DNA of 64,000 nucleotides from Blastocystis sp. Blastoise (lineage: Eukaryota > Sar > Bigyra > Opalinata > Blastocystidae): positions 592,001-656,000 of the forward strand of contig JBBPEB010000004.1 in the NCBI GenBank assembly GCA_039096225.1, given 5' to 3'. The first letter of the stretch is position 1. Each line of letters begins with the position of its first letter. Under the pieces are notes generated by a model. The model was not told the DNA's origin. It ran no database searches and saw only the letters and a program-made list of their open reading frames with translations. The translations under genes and the position numbers were made by a program. Shown piece by piece: positions 45,248-58,232 of this stretch.

Positions 45248-45284
45248 CAAGCGTTTCACGACTGGCTACGCCAGCCTACGCTTG
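45248..45284. repeat. GC-rich nested inverted repeat
   Basis: Outer arms CAAGCGT (45248-45254) and ACGCTTG (45278-45284), inner arms CTGGC/GCCAG around TAC (45262-45274). It is strikingly GC-rich against the surroundings. It could be a transposon end or a structured RNA; no CTRR end is adjacent in either orientation. Confidence 0.6.
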
Positions 45285-45664
45285 AGTTTTGATAGTTGTT
45301 ATCTCTTAAATGTTATATCTTATGTTGATTTTTTAAAATAATATGTTTATTTTTATGTTTTTGTTATTTATTTCTATTTTTATTATTTTTAGGATGAAGA
45401 CTATTTCATATTTTATAAATTATTATTTCAATTGTTTTTAGTTGTTATCTTCTATTGTTTAGTTATTAGTTTAGTATATTCTAAATAATTCAATTCATAC
45501 TTTATTGATAATTCCTACTTAACATTTTATATTACATTTTTTGAGTATTATTTCCTTTTTTATTTAGTATCATTTTAGCTATTTTTATTATTGATTATAT
45601 ATATTTATTGTTTATTAATGATAATTGATTAGCTCTTGTTTTTTATTTTTGATCTTATTCATAT

Positions 45665-45755
45665 TTCTATTTCAATTTAGATTTCAATTTAGATTTCTAT
45701 TTAGATTTCTATTTAGATTTCTATTTAGATTTCTATTTAGATTTCTATTTAGATT
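45665..45755. repeat. 12-bp minisatellite (ATTTCTATTTAG)
   Basis: About seven direct copies of ATTTC(A)ATTTAG/ATTTCTATTTAG in a row. No coding meaning. Confidence 0.8.
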
Positions 45756-48743
45756 GCTATTTTAGTTTTCTATATTAATTCACTTTTCTTTGTTAATTTA
45801 TTTATAACTGTTTTTGTAATTATAAATTCATTTTGTTTTATAAATATTTTATATTTTAAACAATATTATTATGATTATAAAATATTTTTTATTTTAAAAC
45901 TTAATATTATCAGTTATATCTTATCTTTAAGTATTTATTTTTTATTTTAAATTATTCTATATAATTATTATTATGAGAAGCAGCTTACTCTTTTGTCTAA
46001 AAAATATTATTTATTCTTTTATGAATTTTCTCATATATTATTTTATTTCATTTTAAATTATTATCATTTTTATCTCTATTTGATTTTTTATATTCTATCA
46101 TTTCTTTTTATATATACTATTATATATATATATTTAATATTTTATTATACCCCTTTTTCTTATTAATAAATGTTTAATTATATTTAATAGTTACTATATT
46201 TTAATACTATCAGATTCAAATGTTTATAATATTATTTTTTTTTATTACTCCTATTTCAATTTGGATTTTTAAAAACAAAAAATATTTTTAATAATTAAAA
46301 AATATATATTATTCTATATAATCGATAATAACTCATAGAGTTCTTTCTAAATATTTATCATATATAGAATTTTTTTATAAAAGAAAAAAAGAATTATTTT
46401 TAAAAATTATCTATTCATTTTTTATAATGTTATCATAATCATTTCATTAAATGAAACGAAAAACTAAATATAAACCAAAAATTACATTCTATATCATAAA
46501 TAGATTTAGTACTTTAAAATACTTTACCTATTGTACATGAAATAAAGTTTATAAAACAAATAAGTTATTTTAAAAAACTCTAAAAAACTTTTATCATTTT
46601 TTTCAAACACATTCACTTTTATTTTAACTAATTTTATATTCATATACATATATATTAAATTTGTAATTTTTATTTATAAAGAATAACTTGAATTTCATTT
46701 ATTTAAAGTCACAATTACAAAAAATGAGTCCTTTTGAAAGACAAAAAACATTCTTTAAACTATAATAATTTTGTATTTAGTGACAAAAAAAGGTATTATA
46801 CTGTTTTAGAAACAATTAAAATCTTTTTACCCATTCTAACATTCCTATCAAACAGTCAACCATGTTTAATTAAACTAATTTTTAATATTTTATATTCTAT
46901 AATAAGTCTATTTATTATTTTAATAAAAGGGAACTTGAATCTCTTGACATAACTATTGTAATTCTAAAAAAATAATTTTTTGAACAACTTAAAATGTTTA
47001 TTTATTGTAGATTTTAATATGAAACACTCATAAAACACTCAATATATACTTATTGTAACCATTTTAGAAAAATAGACTCATTTTAACATTTTGGTTAAAC
47101 ACACAACCACCTTTATTTCAAACAATTCTTGTATTATTATAAACATTAAACACTCTAATACTCATTTTTATAAAAAGTGTATTGAATCTCTTCACTTAAG
47201 ACAGTCAAACAGACAATTCAAAATTATTTTACCCTTTAAATTCATTATAAAGTGATAATATTTTCAGAATTGTCCTAATATGTGATTTAGGACACATTGA
47301 ACTACTTTTTACAAAATTTTGAGTCAACATGTGCATATACTCATACACTCGTCTAACTTATTTTTGACTATTTTTTTGAGATTTGCAATACATATAAGGT
47401 CTAGTCTTCAAAAATGTAAAAATTAGTTGTCAAATATGAATTTGATTTGTCAACTTTTGGAAAATTTTTAGAAAAATCATTTTTCAATTTTCAGTTTTTT
47501 AACATGTTATACTATTGACTCTACTGAACTCATTTCTTAATTAATTTTAAATGTTAAAATTTATATTATTAATATATTTTATTCTATGTATTTATTTGTT
47601 AAAATTATATAAAATAATTAAATATTGACTGAGAAATTAAAAATATAAACTATACCCTTTTTTCAAAAAATAATTTTTTTATGTTTTTCATATATAATTT
47701 TTTATCTCAAAAGTTATTTTATATTTTGATAATATTTTTATAAATTTATAAACTATATGTTGTCTAGTTTATAAATAGGTTTTATTTATTTTTTAAAAAT
47801 TAATATTGATGGAGAAATTGTCAAAACAAACTATAGTATCAAAAATGTTTTCTTTTTTTAAACGATTTATTTCACTAATTAAAGATAATTAAAAACAAAT
47901 TTATTTATTTAAAGCTTATTTATGACATTTAACACTTATTAAGACTGATAACTGACTTTTTAAAACAAACATTGTCAGTATCGGTTCAACATGTTGTCTT
48001 AACTTTTGTGAATGAGTGATGTATAGTGTTTATGAATGTTTATATATAGTAATTGAAACATTTTAAAGTTTATTGAGTTGACATTATTTGGTGTTTTTTC
48101 ACATTTTAAAAATAATATCATTATTTAATACAAATACTTTATATCTGAGTATTACATGACCATATACACAGAAATAATACAAAATTAAATTGTTTAAATA
48201 GACTTTAACATTTCGAGATACACTCGACCTTTTTTATTTCTTCTGTTGTTTTGATATGTTATACTATTGTGTCAGTAGTGTAATAAAATGTACTTAATAT
48301 ATTGAATCCCTTATTTTAAATAAATGAAAAAAAGGAATTATTTGTAAAGTGGGTTTAAAAAGATTTAATAATTAACAAATACAACTATTATGACTATATT
48401 AAGGTTCAATACATTCAAGTATCATGTTATTAAACAAAATAAAAAACAAATCTGTAACAACATACAGTGAACTTGAATTTATATTAAGAAATTCTTGTTC
48501 TAATCTAGATATTACACTTATATAATACTCATAAATACCGTTTTAAAAGAAAATAAGAACAAAAGTTACACATCCAATTATTAAAAGTGTGAGTTTTGAC
48601 AAAATAAAAAAAATGAATTTAGTTTAACATCATATTAATACAAAAATAAATTTATTTTAATTTAAAAGTTATTAATGAGTGAGAACGACGAATCACAAAA
48701 ATAAATATATTGATTTTTTCATTTTATTTTTACTAGGGTAACG

Positions 48744-48778
48744 CCGCTGGCGCACCGCCTAACGGCGACGCGCCGCGG
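48744..48778 (-). terminator. Helitron 3' subterminal hairpin
   Basis: Imperfect stem-loop whose paired blocks are CCGC/GCGG, GGCGC/GCGCC and CGCC/GGCG with loop GTTA. It sits a few bases before the CTAG end and is thought in this family to signal the end of rolling-circle transfer. Confidence 0.8.
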
Positions 48779-49022
48779 CTGCGTTGTGCAGTTTGGTTTT
48801 AAAATTATGTATTAAACAATAGTTAACAAAACAACCTTGCTTATTATAAACATTTTATGAACAAATAAAAAGTAAAAAATTAAAGAGTAAAAATTTATTA
48901 TAAACATTTTTAGAACAAATAAAAAGTTAAAATTTGAAAAGTTAAATATAAATAAATAATAAAAAACAAATAAAACAATATAAAACAAATAAAACAAAAG
49001 AAAAAAAGAGAAAAGAAAATAT

Positions 49023-52000
49023 TTAATTATTTAAAGTAGACCTGAAGACCACGTTCTTAGTAAATATTTCATTACTGCTACTTATCATCTTACCTTGAGA
49101 AACACTATCAACTACCTTAATAAAAAGAGAGTTGAAAGATCGAGCACGACTGAAAGCAACATAGAGTTGGCCATGAGAGAAAACAGGACGATCTAAATAA
49201 ACACCAACTCTTTCAAATGTTTGTCCTTGAGATTTGTTGATAGTCATTGCGAACGCTAAACGAATAGGAAATTGTCTTCTGGATATAATAATAGGAAGAT
49301 CTTCAGGATTTGAATTACAGATGATTCTTGGAATAATAACAGTACGTTCATCAATAGTAAGAGAAGGAGGAGGATTTAAAATAGTAGCAGTAATATTATT
49401 TGATCCTAATCGAGTAACTATAAGTCTAGTACCATTACATAATCCTTTAGAAGGATTAAGATTTCTTAAAAGCATAATGATACAACCTATTTTTAAATTT
49501 AATATATGAGGAGGCATTCCAGAAGGTGTTTGAGAATTAATAAACTCGATAGGATAATTTGATTCTGGATCATCTGTTTCAGAATCAAGAATAGAATCAG
49601 AAGAGATATAAGGAGTAGTAGTTCCAGAAAGAAGATTATCTACAATGAAATCATTTAAAGTACCAACACAATCATTAGTAGAAGCTAAAATAACAGAAGA
49701 AGCTAATCGTTTGATATCAGAATCAAGAGAAGTATTGATTCTATGTCCAAATACAGTAACACATAAATCATCATTTACAATACATTGAGGAGGAATAGGA
49801 ATATAATCTATATCTAAATGATGACTAATAGTATAATTATTAGAAAGAACACCATCTCCTACTTGTAATAACCATTGTCTAAAATCATCTGCTCCTTCTA
49901 AAGCTCTCATATTTCTTGATAAATGAATGACATTATTTTTGATAGAATTCCATAAGGAACAAAACTTTATAGAAGAACTAACAATCTGAGCTTGAGTTCC
50001 TTTTCTTATAACTGGTAAACATTGTCTGAAATCTCCTCCTAATACTACTGTTTTACCACCAAAAGGAATATCTAATTCTGTATTCATTATATCACATAAT
50101 AATCTATGTACTACCATAAAACAATCACCTTTCATCATAGGAGCTTCATCCCATATTATTAAATCAGCTATTCTTATTTCTTCTACTTTTCTTCTATCTC
50201 TAGCTAAATCTATATTTGAAGTAGAATCAGGATCAACATTCAAAGGAATACCAAATTGTTTATGAGCTGTTCTACCACCTGGTAATAAAGTAGAAGCAAT
50301 TCCTGTTGAAGCTACAGGTAATACATTCTTATTATGTCCACGTAAATAACTTAATAAACTATTATATAAGAAAGTCTTTCCACTTCCACCTGGACCATCA
50401 ATAAAGAAACATAACTTATCTTCTATTCTACTACTTTCTATTGAATGAATTACTCTATCAAATGCATTTCTTTGTTCTTCATTTAATAATTCTATTACTC
50501 TATTAGCTTCTTGTAATTCTAAAGTAGGATTATAATTATAATCATTATAATGATGTTGTTCTTCTACTTGAGGTAATCCTAAATCATTATAATTCACTCC
50601 TATACTTATCATCATCTCTTTTATATCTTGTAAAGTACGTATTTCATAATCTTGAAGAACACTATTAGTATCATCTTCTATAACACTTGATGAATCTAAA
50701 TCTTGAGCTAAAGGAGTATTTATATAATCTATTTCATTATTATGCATTGAATGTTTATAATCCTCACTAAGAAATGATTTAAATCGAATCCAAAACTCTT
50801 TCACATTTGTTAATAATGATTCTGAAATATAAGTAATAAATAATTGTCTCAATTGACATGGAGTAGCAAAAACAATAGCTTCTGAAAATGAATCAAATAC
50901 TTCTCTCTCATTATTCAATAATCCTCTTGCTATAGCTGCTTCACTAAAGGTTCTATAAGGTTCATTACTATTCAATCCTTTTACTATCTTCAAAAAATCA
51001 AAACTATCAGCTCCTTTCGTATTCAATAATAATAATCTTAAAGCATATCGTTCTTTATCTTTTGGATTCACATAATACATTCTTCCTAAAGCTTTTATAT
51101 CTCTCTGACGTCTATTCCAAGTATTTGTATTCGATTTCCATACATAATATTTTGGTATTTCATGATAAGCATAAATAGGATATTTCTCATCTAATATTTT
51201 CAATAATTCTTCTGATATATTATCATCATCTACTTCATAACTATTTATTCTATTTATCTCTTCTAAACGAACTTGAATCAATTCTCTTTCTTCTTCTACA
51301 CTATTCATATTACGAATACCATGCTTCTTCTCTATATAATAATAAGTATATATCTTTCTTTGATTCTGAACTTCTTTCTCTAAATCAAAGTATTTTGTTA
51401 ATTTAGTACCTTTCTCTAAACTATTTCTTAATGCTTCTTCTTCGTGTCCTTCTCGAAATAATATATATGGATCATCAGGTAAATGAATAGGTAATCTATT
51501 AATAGAAACAGAATTATAAGTAATTTCAAAACAATTCAAACGATAAGAAGCTTCAGGAGGAGAAACATATCGACAATCTAAATAAGCTTGAGTTTCATCT
51601 ACTATTCCATTATCATTCACTCTTCGTAATTGAGCTATCACAGAATCATTTCCTTTTAATGCATATTTATATATATATTTTGTACTTTGAATATTACAAC
51701 AGACTTCTACATTAATATGAGCTTGATATTTCAATAATAAATAAGGGTTATAAGGAACTACCCAACGATTATCAATAGTATAAGTATTATGACTACGAAT
51801 AAGAGTAATAGTTCTATCAGGAATATTTCTTCTTTGATATAAAGGATAAGAATTTAAATGGCAATTAGTTTGCTCTATATATTCTTTTGGAAATCTCTTA
51901 CTACATTTACCTGTTGATCTATCAATACAAACACAATTCGTATCATAATCAGGACCACATGGACCATGAATCATATGTTTCTTAACTAATTCATAAAGAA

Positions 52001-55000
52001 GAGGAGTTGATTTTTTATCAGGAATCTCTGCACTTATTATACTATCTACTTCATCTTCTGTTCTATATTTAGAATTCGTATCTAAAATAATTAATATATG
52101 AGAATGTGGTAAACCTCTCTTTTGGAATTCTACTGAATATAATAAAGCTTCTACCATACCAAATATATTCTTATCCTTTATATCAGAAAGCAATTGTTTC
52201 AATTTTAAATGAAACACTCTTGAAACTAAATCTGGAAATTCATTAACAGTATAACCTTCTGGAATATTATTCTTTATTTCTAGCCAATCTGGATTGCAAG
52301 TAAATGTAATAAATAAATCAGGTTTACCATATTCTCGAACTACACTCATAGCATCCATATATTTCTGTTGTAAATTTCTTGGACTACCAACAAAAGAAGA
52401 AGGTAATATAATAGCTTTACCTATTCTATCTATATTTCTATCATTCTCATTTATTTGATCTCCTCTCTCTTCTAACATATTATTTATATTCTGATAAGTA
52501 GAAGCTCTTAATTTATTCTGATTATTTCGTATATAATTTAATCTATATTGTTCAACTCGGATATAATTATCAGTAATATATTGTAAAGTTAATTTCTTAT
52601 ATTTTAATAAATAATTATCATAAGGTGGATCTTTCATTTGAAGCATATAATTATAATATTCTAACATAGTAATAGTTATTTGATTAGAACGATTCAATGA
52701 TAATAAATCTGGATACCAACCTTGTCTACCAGTTGGAAACATAACTGGATAAACCATACAATCTATATATGAATTAGTATTCTTCATTACTATATATTGA
52801 CCTGAAGTATAACGATTCTGTTCATTATTACTATTAGTAGCTACTATTTCCATACCACTTCTAGGAAAACAACAATAACTTCTTTCTGGCATTACTCCTC
52901 CTTCTCTATATTGATATATTACTGCTACTTCATCTACTTGAGGAGTATTATATCTTCTTATATCAGGTACTTCTCTTCTTTGTTTCTTAAACTCTATTAA
53001 TAAATTAATATTATTTCTATTCATTTGGCTATTCTCTTCTATTACTTCATCTACTCTTTCTCGAAGTGAATTATATATTTGAGCTAATGGATGATATTCT
53101 CTTATTGTACTATCTAATATCTCTAAAATATTTGGTTTTAAATCACAAAAATATCGATTCATACTTCTCATATGAGTAGCTTCATCTCCATCTATCATAT
53201 AATATTGATTGAATACAGGATGTCTTGTAGGATCATTCACATCAAAATCTAAAGCACTCTTAAAAGTATGATATATATTACCTCCACATTTAAATAGTAA
53301 AGGTCCAGAAGAATTTCTTAAATCATCATCAGAAGTATTATTTCCAGCTAAAGAAGCTAGAGCAACAGAATTATTGTATCGAATTATATTATTAATAAAT
53401 TCTCTTGAATCTGGATTATCTCTTCTTAATAAAGAACGAATAGTATTAGGAAGATCAGGAAGTTCAGGAAGAACTACTTTACCACTACCACAGCAAGTAT
53501 AAAATTTATCATTCATTCCTTTCTCTAATTCAAAATGTTTAGCATGACAATATTCACAATGAACATTAAAATCACCTAAATAATTAGCTGAATAAGTATT
53601 CAATGCTTCATTTAATACAAAATCACCATGAGAATCTATATAAAATAATATAAAATAAATATTAAATATATATAAATACTTCTTTGAATAGAAGCAATAC
53701 AATTATGTAATCCAGGATATAATAATCTTTGTTGATTATCTATAAAAATAATTTATTATTTAATTATTTATAAAGAATTATAAAAAATAAATAGCATACA
53801 AATATCTAAAGCTCTTCTTCTTCCTCTATTAATAATAGGATGAATAATTATATCTTCTTCAACTATAAATAAAATTTAATAAATATATTTAAATAGTAAT
53901 AAAAAACATACTATTATCTGTTATAGGTCTTCTAATAGTTCTTACAACTGGTATTTCATCATTATTTTGAGTATTACTATTAATATCAGGAAAAGGATCA
54001 ATATAATCAGAATCAGAATCATTATCAGAAAAACTACTACTACTACTACTACTACTATCACTTGAACTACTACTACTATTAGGTATTGTTGTTATAATTT
54101 CTGATTCATTATCATTATTTAAATTAATATGAGGAATATTTGTTAGAATACTTAAAGGAGGAAGAATAGGACTTAAATCAGGAATGGTTAAATAACTATT
54201 CATAATGGAATTAATAGATCTATTATTTCTATGTATTATTGTTTCATTATTATTAGTATTAGTGTTATTTCTTGAATGATTTGTATTATCATTAATGATT
54301 GTAAAATTATTATTGTTAGATATACTTACATTAGTTGGAATAGTAGTAACAACAGGTAAAGAGTGTGAAGAAGTATTAATAGAATCATTATTATTATTAG
54401 AAACAGAAGTATTTTTTTCTGTAGGTTGTATAATAGTAGTTGATATAGGAATAGATTGATTATTATTATTAATTTGACTTTGAACAATAGATATGTTATT
54501 AATTGATTGATTAACTGGATTCATTTGATTGAATAAGTTTGAACCATTATTTAATATAGAATTATTATTATTTATTTGTGAATAACTATTATCGATATCA
54601 ATATCAATATTGTTATTTGAAATATTGTTTTGAATGTTTTGTAAAGGAATATTATTTTGTATATTAAAAGTCGAAAACAAAGCTAAAGGTTTTAAATTAA
54701 AACCAAATGATTTAGATAAATCATTATTATTTATTTTATCCTTATTGGAACCTATATATATTAATAGTTAGATATTAATTATATTATGTTTAAGTTTAGA
54801 ATAAAGTTTAGTTGTGTAGTATATAAATTAACTTTCATTGTTATAGTTGTTGAAGTAATTATTAATTAATATAAAGTATAACCTTTATTAATATAATATA
54901 ATACATAGATATAGTATGATAATATATATATTAATATAAAGTATAACCTTTATCAATATAATATAAGTCATAGATATAGTATGATATATATTAATTAATA

Positions 55001-57461
55001 TAAAGTATAACCTTCATCAATATAATATGATATATTAATTAATATAAAGTATAACCTTTATTAATATAATAATACATACATATAGTATAGTATGATATAT
55101 ATTAATTAATATAAAGTATAACCTTTATTAATATAATATAATACATAGAATATAATATGATATATATTAATTAATATAAAGTATAACCTTCATCAATATA
55201 ATATAATACATAAGTATAGTATGATATATATTAATTAATATAAAGTATATAATTCTTATTAATATAATAAGTCATAAGTATAGTATGATATATATTTATT
55301 AATATAAAGTATATAACTCTTATTAATATAATAAGTCATAAGTATAGTATGATATATATTTATTAATATAAAGTATAACCTTTATTAATATAATAATACA
55401 TAGTTGTACTATGATATATATTTATTAATATAAAGTATAACCTTTATTAATATAATAATACATAGTTGTACTATGATATATTTATTAATATAAAGTATAT
55501 AACCTTTATTAATATAATAATACATACATATAGTATGATATATTAAATAATATAAAGTAAAAACTTTATTAATTAATAATTATCTTCAATACTATAATGT
55601 AATGAAAGATAATATTATAATTAATGAAAACTAATATTAAATAAGTATAGGTAATTAATATTGTATAATTTATTAAACAATCTATATGATTCAACCTCAT
55701 AGCGGACATCTATAGCTATTGTGCTTTGTTACAACATTCTATAAACATATAGCTAACTACCAGTTAATATCATATACAATGTGAGTAAGTGAAGAATCTT
55801 AACACTTAGATATCTCAATCATTGATAGTATTACATCGGTTAGTCTATATAGAGTTAGAAGCGAACAATAGTCAGCAATAGTATGAGTCATATAGGTAAT
55901 CAATAGTTGTATTAATTAAATTAAATACAAATATTAAAATACTCAACACTATTTAATATTAAGTAATTCAAAAATTATCTTAATATCCGACACCTTCCCG
56001 TTAATCGATACGATTAAAGTAAAATTAAAATAAAAAAAAATAACAAAACAAAAATGAAAAAAGAAAGGATTCTATTAAATAATTAAATACTAAGTAGCTA
56101 AAGCTAAGCTTAGTAAATAAATATATAAATAGATAATAAAAAGAAAGCAGATAACAGAAAGCTATTATCTGTGAAAGAAAAAAAATAATAAAACAAAAGA
56201 AAAAGAAACTAAAATAATAAATAATACTTACCCACAACTTTATTTGAACCTATATAAGTATAGAATATAATATAAGTATATATATACCTTGAATAATTGA
56301 AGAACCATTGACACCATCAACGACTGAAGAATTATTAACACCATCACCTATATATATATATACAATAGTATAAGTATAAATAAATAAATAATATTATATA
56401 TATATATATATATACCTTTATATATATTAGTAGTAACCATATCAAGACCAACATCAGAGTCACACGATCCCAAATTAAAAGACACACCTATATAGAATCA
56501 TAAAATAGAATAAACATAGATACATATATATATGTATATACCTTCTGAAGAAGAAATAGAAGAATGACCATGTACTAACTGAGTTGAAGGACCTATATAA
56601 AAACAAATAAGAAAGAATTAAAAGAAAAATAATAAATACATATATATGATATATCTATATACCTTTAGCCTCAGAAGGATGATCACCATCAGATACAGTA
56701 CCATGAACAGAAGACACTATCAGAACAGAAGGACCTATATATATTTATAAAATAAAAGTATAAATCAAAAAGAAGAAAAAGAAAATAAATTATATATACC
56801 TTCTTTATGAATAACATCAGCACTAACATTCACAGCAACAGAAGAACCTATAATAAAATATAAATAGGAAATAAAAGAAATAATTAAAAATAAATAAATA
56901 AATGAATGATTATATACCTTGAAGACCATGAGTAGAGTTAACACCACCATCAATAGCATCAGCAACAACATCATCATGAGTATAAGAACCTATAGATAAA
57001 TAAAAATAAAAAAAATAAAATAAATGATTGACAACATACCTTCAAGACCGTGAGTAGAGTTAACATCACCATCAACAGCTCCAGCAACAGAATCCACAAC
57101 AACAGAAGAACCTATAGATAAATAAAAATATAAAAATAAAAACAAATGAATGCCAACATACCTTCAAGACCACTTGATAACCTTACACCATCATCACTAT
57201 AGGACACCATGAACATAGAAGAGCCTAAGATGATATAAAATAATAAAACAAAAAGAAATGTATAAATATATACCTTCAAGACCATATTGATAAGCACCAT
57301 CACCATCAATGACATCCATACTTGTATCCTGTTGAGTAGAAGAACCTATATATGAATAATAAAAAAAAATAAATACAATACATACTGGACCGTCTTTGAG
57401 AAACGTATTTTTTTTGATTCAAGGACCTCCGCCTTGATGACATTCTGCCTTTTCTAGGCAT
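49023..57461 (-). CDS. Helitron RepHel transposase/helicase with serial mini-exon N-terminus
   Basis: ATG 57461-57459 (MPRKGRMSSRRRSLNQKKY), exon 1 57386-57461. Exon 2 (57274-57345) and some nine further short exons follow to an 18-nt exon at 56232-56249. Each encodes about 6-24 residues beginning G-S-S or G-P-S, and all introns are phase 1. After a 1480-bp intron comes an Asn/Ser-rich exon (53912-54751), then exons 53800-53862, 53680-53739 and the main exon 49023-53635. The main exon starts with a Cys-rich motif (CEYCHAKHFE, then FYTCCGSGKV). It has the Rep domain with HSH in GLPHSHILIILD (about 52100) and the tyrosine motif KYIYKYALKG (about 51660). A PIF1-type helicase follows, with Walker A GPGGSGKTFLYN (about 50390), IIWDEAPMM, GGDFRQCLPV and the C-terminal AMTINKSQGQTFERVGVYL and YVAFSRARS. 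It nicks, unwinds and transfers one strand. The frame is intact. Confidence 0.87.
54868..55560. repeat. Minisatellite of about 62 bp, about 11-12 copies
   Basis: Units begin TAATATAAAGTATAACCTTT, continue ATTAATATAATAATACATA and end near AGTATGATATATATTAAT. Copies differ by a few substitutions and small indels. It lies wholly within the largest intron (54752-56231) of the Helitron gene. Confidence 0.88.
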
Positions 57462-58186
57462 CTTATTTAATAATTTAATAAAAATAAGTATTTTTATGTA
57501 GAAAACAAAAACATATTCACTATTGAACTTTTGAAAAATAGGGTCAATATTTAAAATATGCATATTTAAAAATTAATAGGAATCATAAATAACCTCGAAT
57601 TTTCATTATTATCTTATGCTAAGCTGATAATTGGGTCATTTCTTGTTAAAAACATTTTGGGTACCCAAAAACTATAGTTTTTTACATTTTTTAAATATTT
57701 GTTTATATTGATTGACTAAGTATGTTTGATTAATTAATTTTATATTATTTTGTTTAGTATTATATATATCTATTTATATATAAATTTATTTATTTAAAAT
57801 AATACACTTTTTTATAGGATTCTCTTGTATTTGTCTTGGTTGTGGTGACAGAAGCTTCTTGAAGTGGTCCTGGTTGTGCTATATGGTTTTTCTAGTGTAA
57901 GGTATATAAATATATTATTCATTTCTTAACATCTGTTTTTGTTTTACTAATTGCTTTTTGTTATTATTATTTTTATTATCTATTTTGTTTATTTTGTCTT
58001 TTTATATCATCTATTAAATAGTTTTTAATTATTTTTATTCTTTAGGAAAGAAAATGTTGTTGATGTTTTGTGGTCTTCGTTTTTTCATGTCGTTCTTCTT
58101 TAGTCTGTTGTTTCAGATTAATCTATTAGGTATATATTTATATTTTATTTATTGTTTTCATTTTTATTATTTATTATTTATGTTTT

Positions 58187-58217
<31 letters not shown>

Positions 58218-58232
58218 TTATATTTATATATA
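57462..58232. other. Helitron 5' flank / possible plus-strand exons
   Basis: Upstream of the Helitron ATG. On the plus strand two stretches look like spliced exons: about 57820-57900 ending GTGTAAG|GTATAT, and about 58047-58129 ending TCTATTAG|GTATAT, with AG acceptors before them. No open frame runs cleanly through them, so they are at most a non-coding or decayed transcript. The Helitron 5' end is expected here. Confidence 0.35.

Larger units (their letters stand above)
44769..48732. other. Non-coding, AT-rich, about 4 kb
   Basis: No gene recognised on either strand. Short ORFs (44715-44909, 46734-46952) have no domain and biased composition. It contains a 12-bp minisatellite (45665-45755), a GC-rich inverted repeat (45248-45284), and diverged copies of a motif around TTGAATCTC (46930, 47188, 48300) that also recurs at 61730-62475. 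Confidence 0.6.
48733..57461 (-). mobile_element. Autonomous Helitron (3' end defined, 5' end not found)
   Basis: On the minus strand the element ends ...GTTACCCTAG followed by T, the CTRR-T rule of Helitron 3' termini (CTAG at 48733-48736). Six bases before the CTAG lies a very GC-rich hairpin (48744-48778) with arms CCGC-GGCGC-gt-CGCC around GTTA. The RepHel gene fills most of the element. The 5' terminus (A then TC on the minus strand) must lie at or beyond 57461 and I could not fix it. No TIRs or target duplication, as expected. Confidence 0.85.

Noticed and set aside
53889-54680. Independent 263-residue Asn-rich gene
   Set aside because: Its apparent start is a TTG. The frame continues upstream to a splice acceptor at 54752, and the donor at 53911-53907 joins it to the Helitron RepHel exons.
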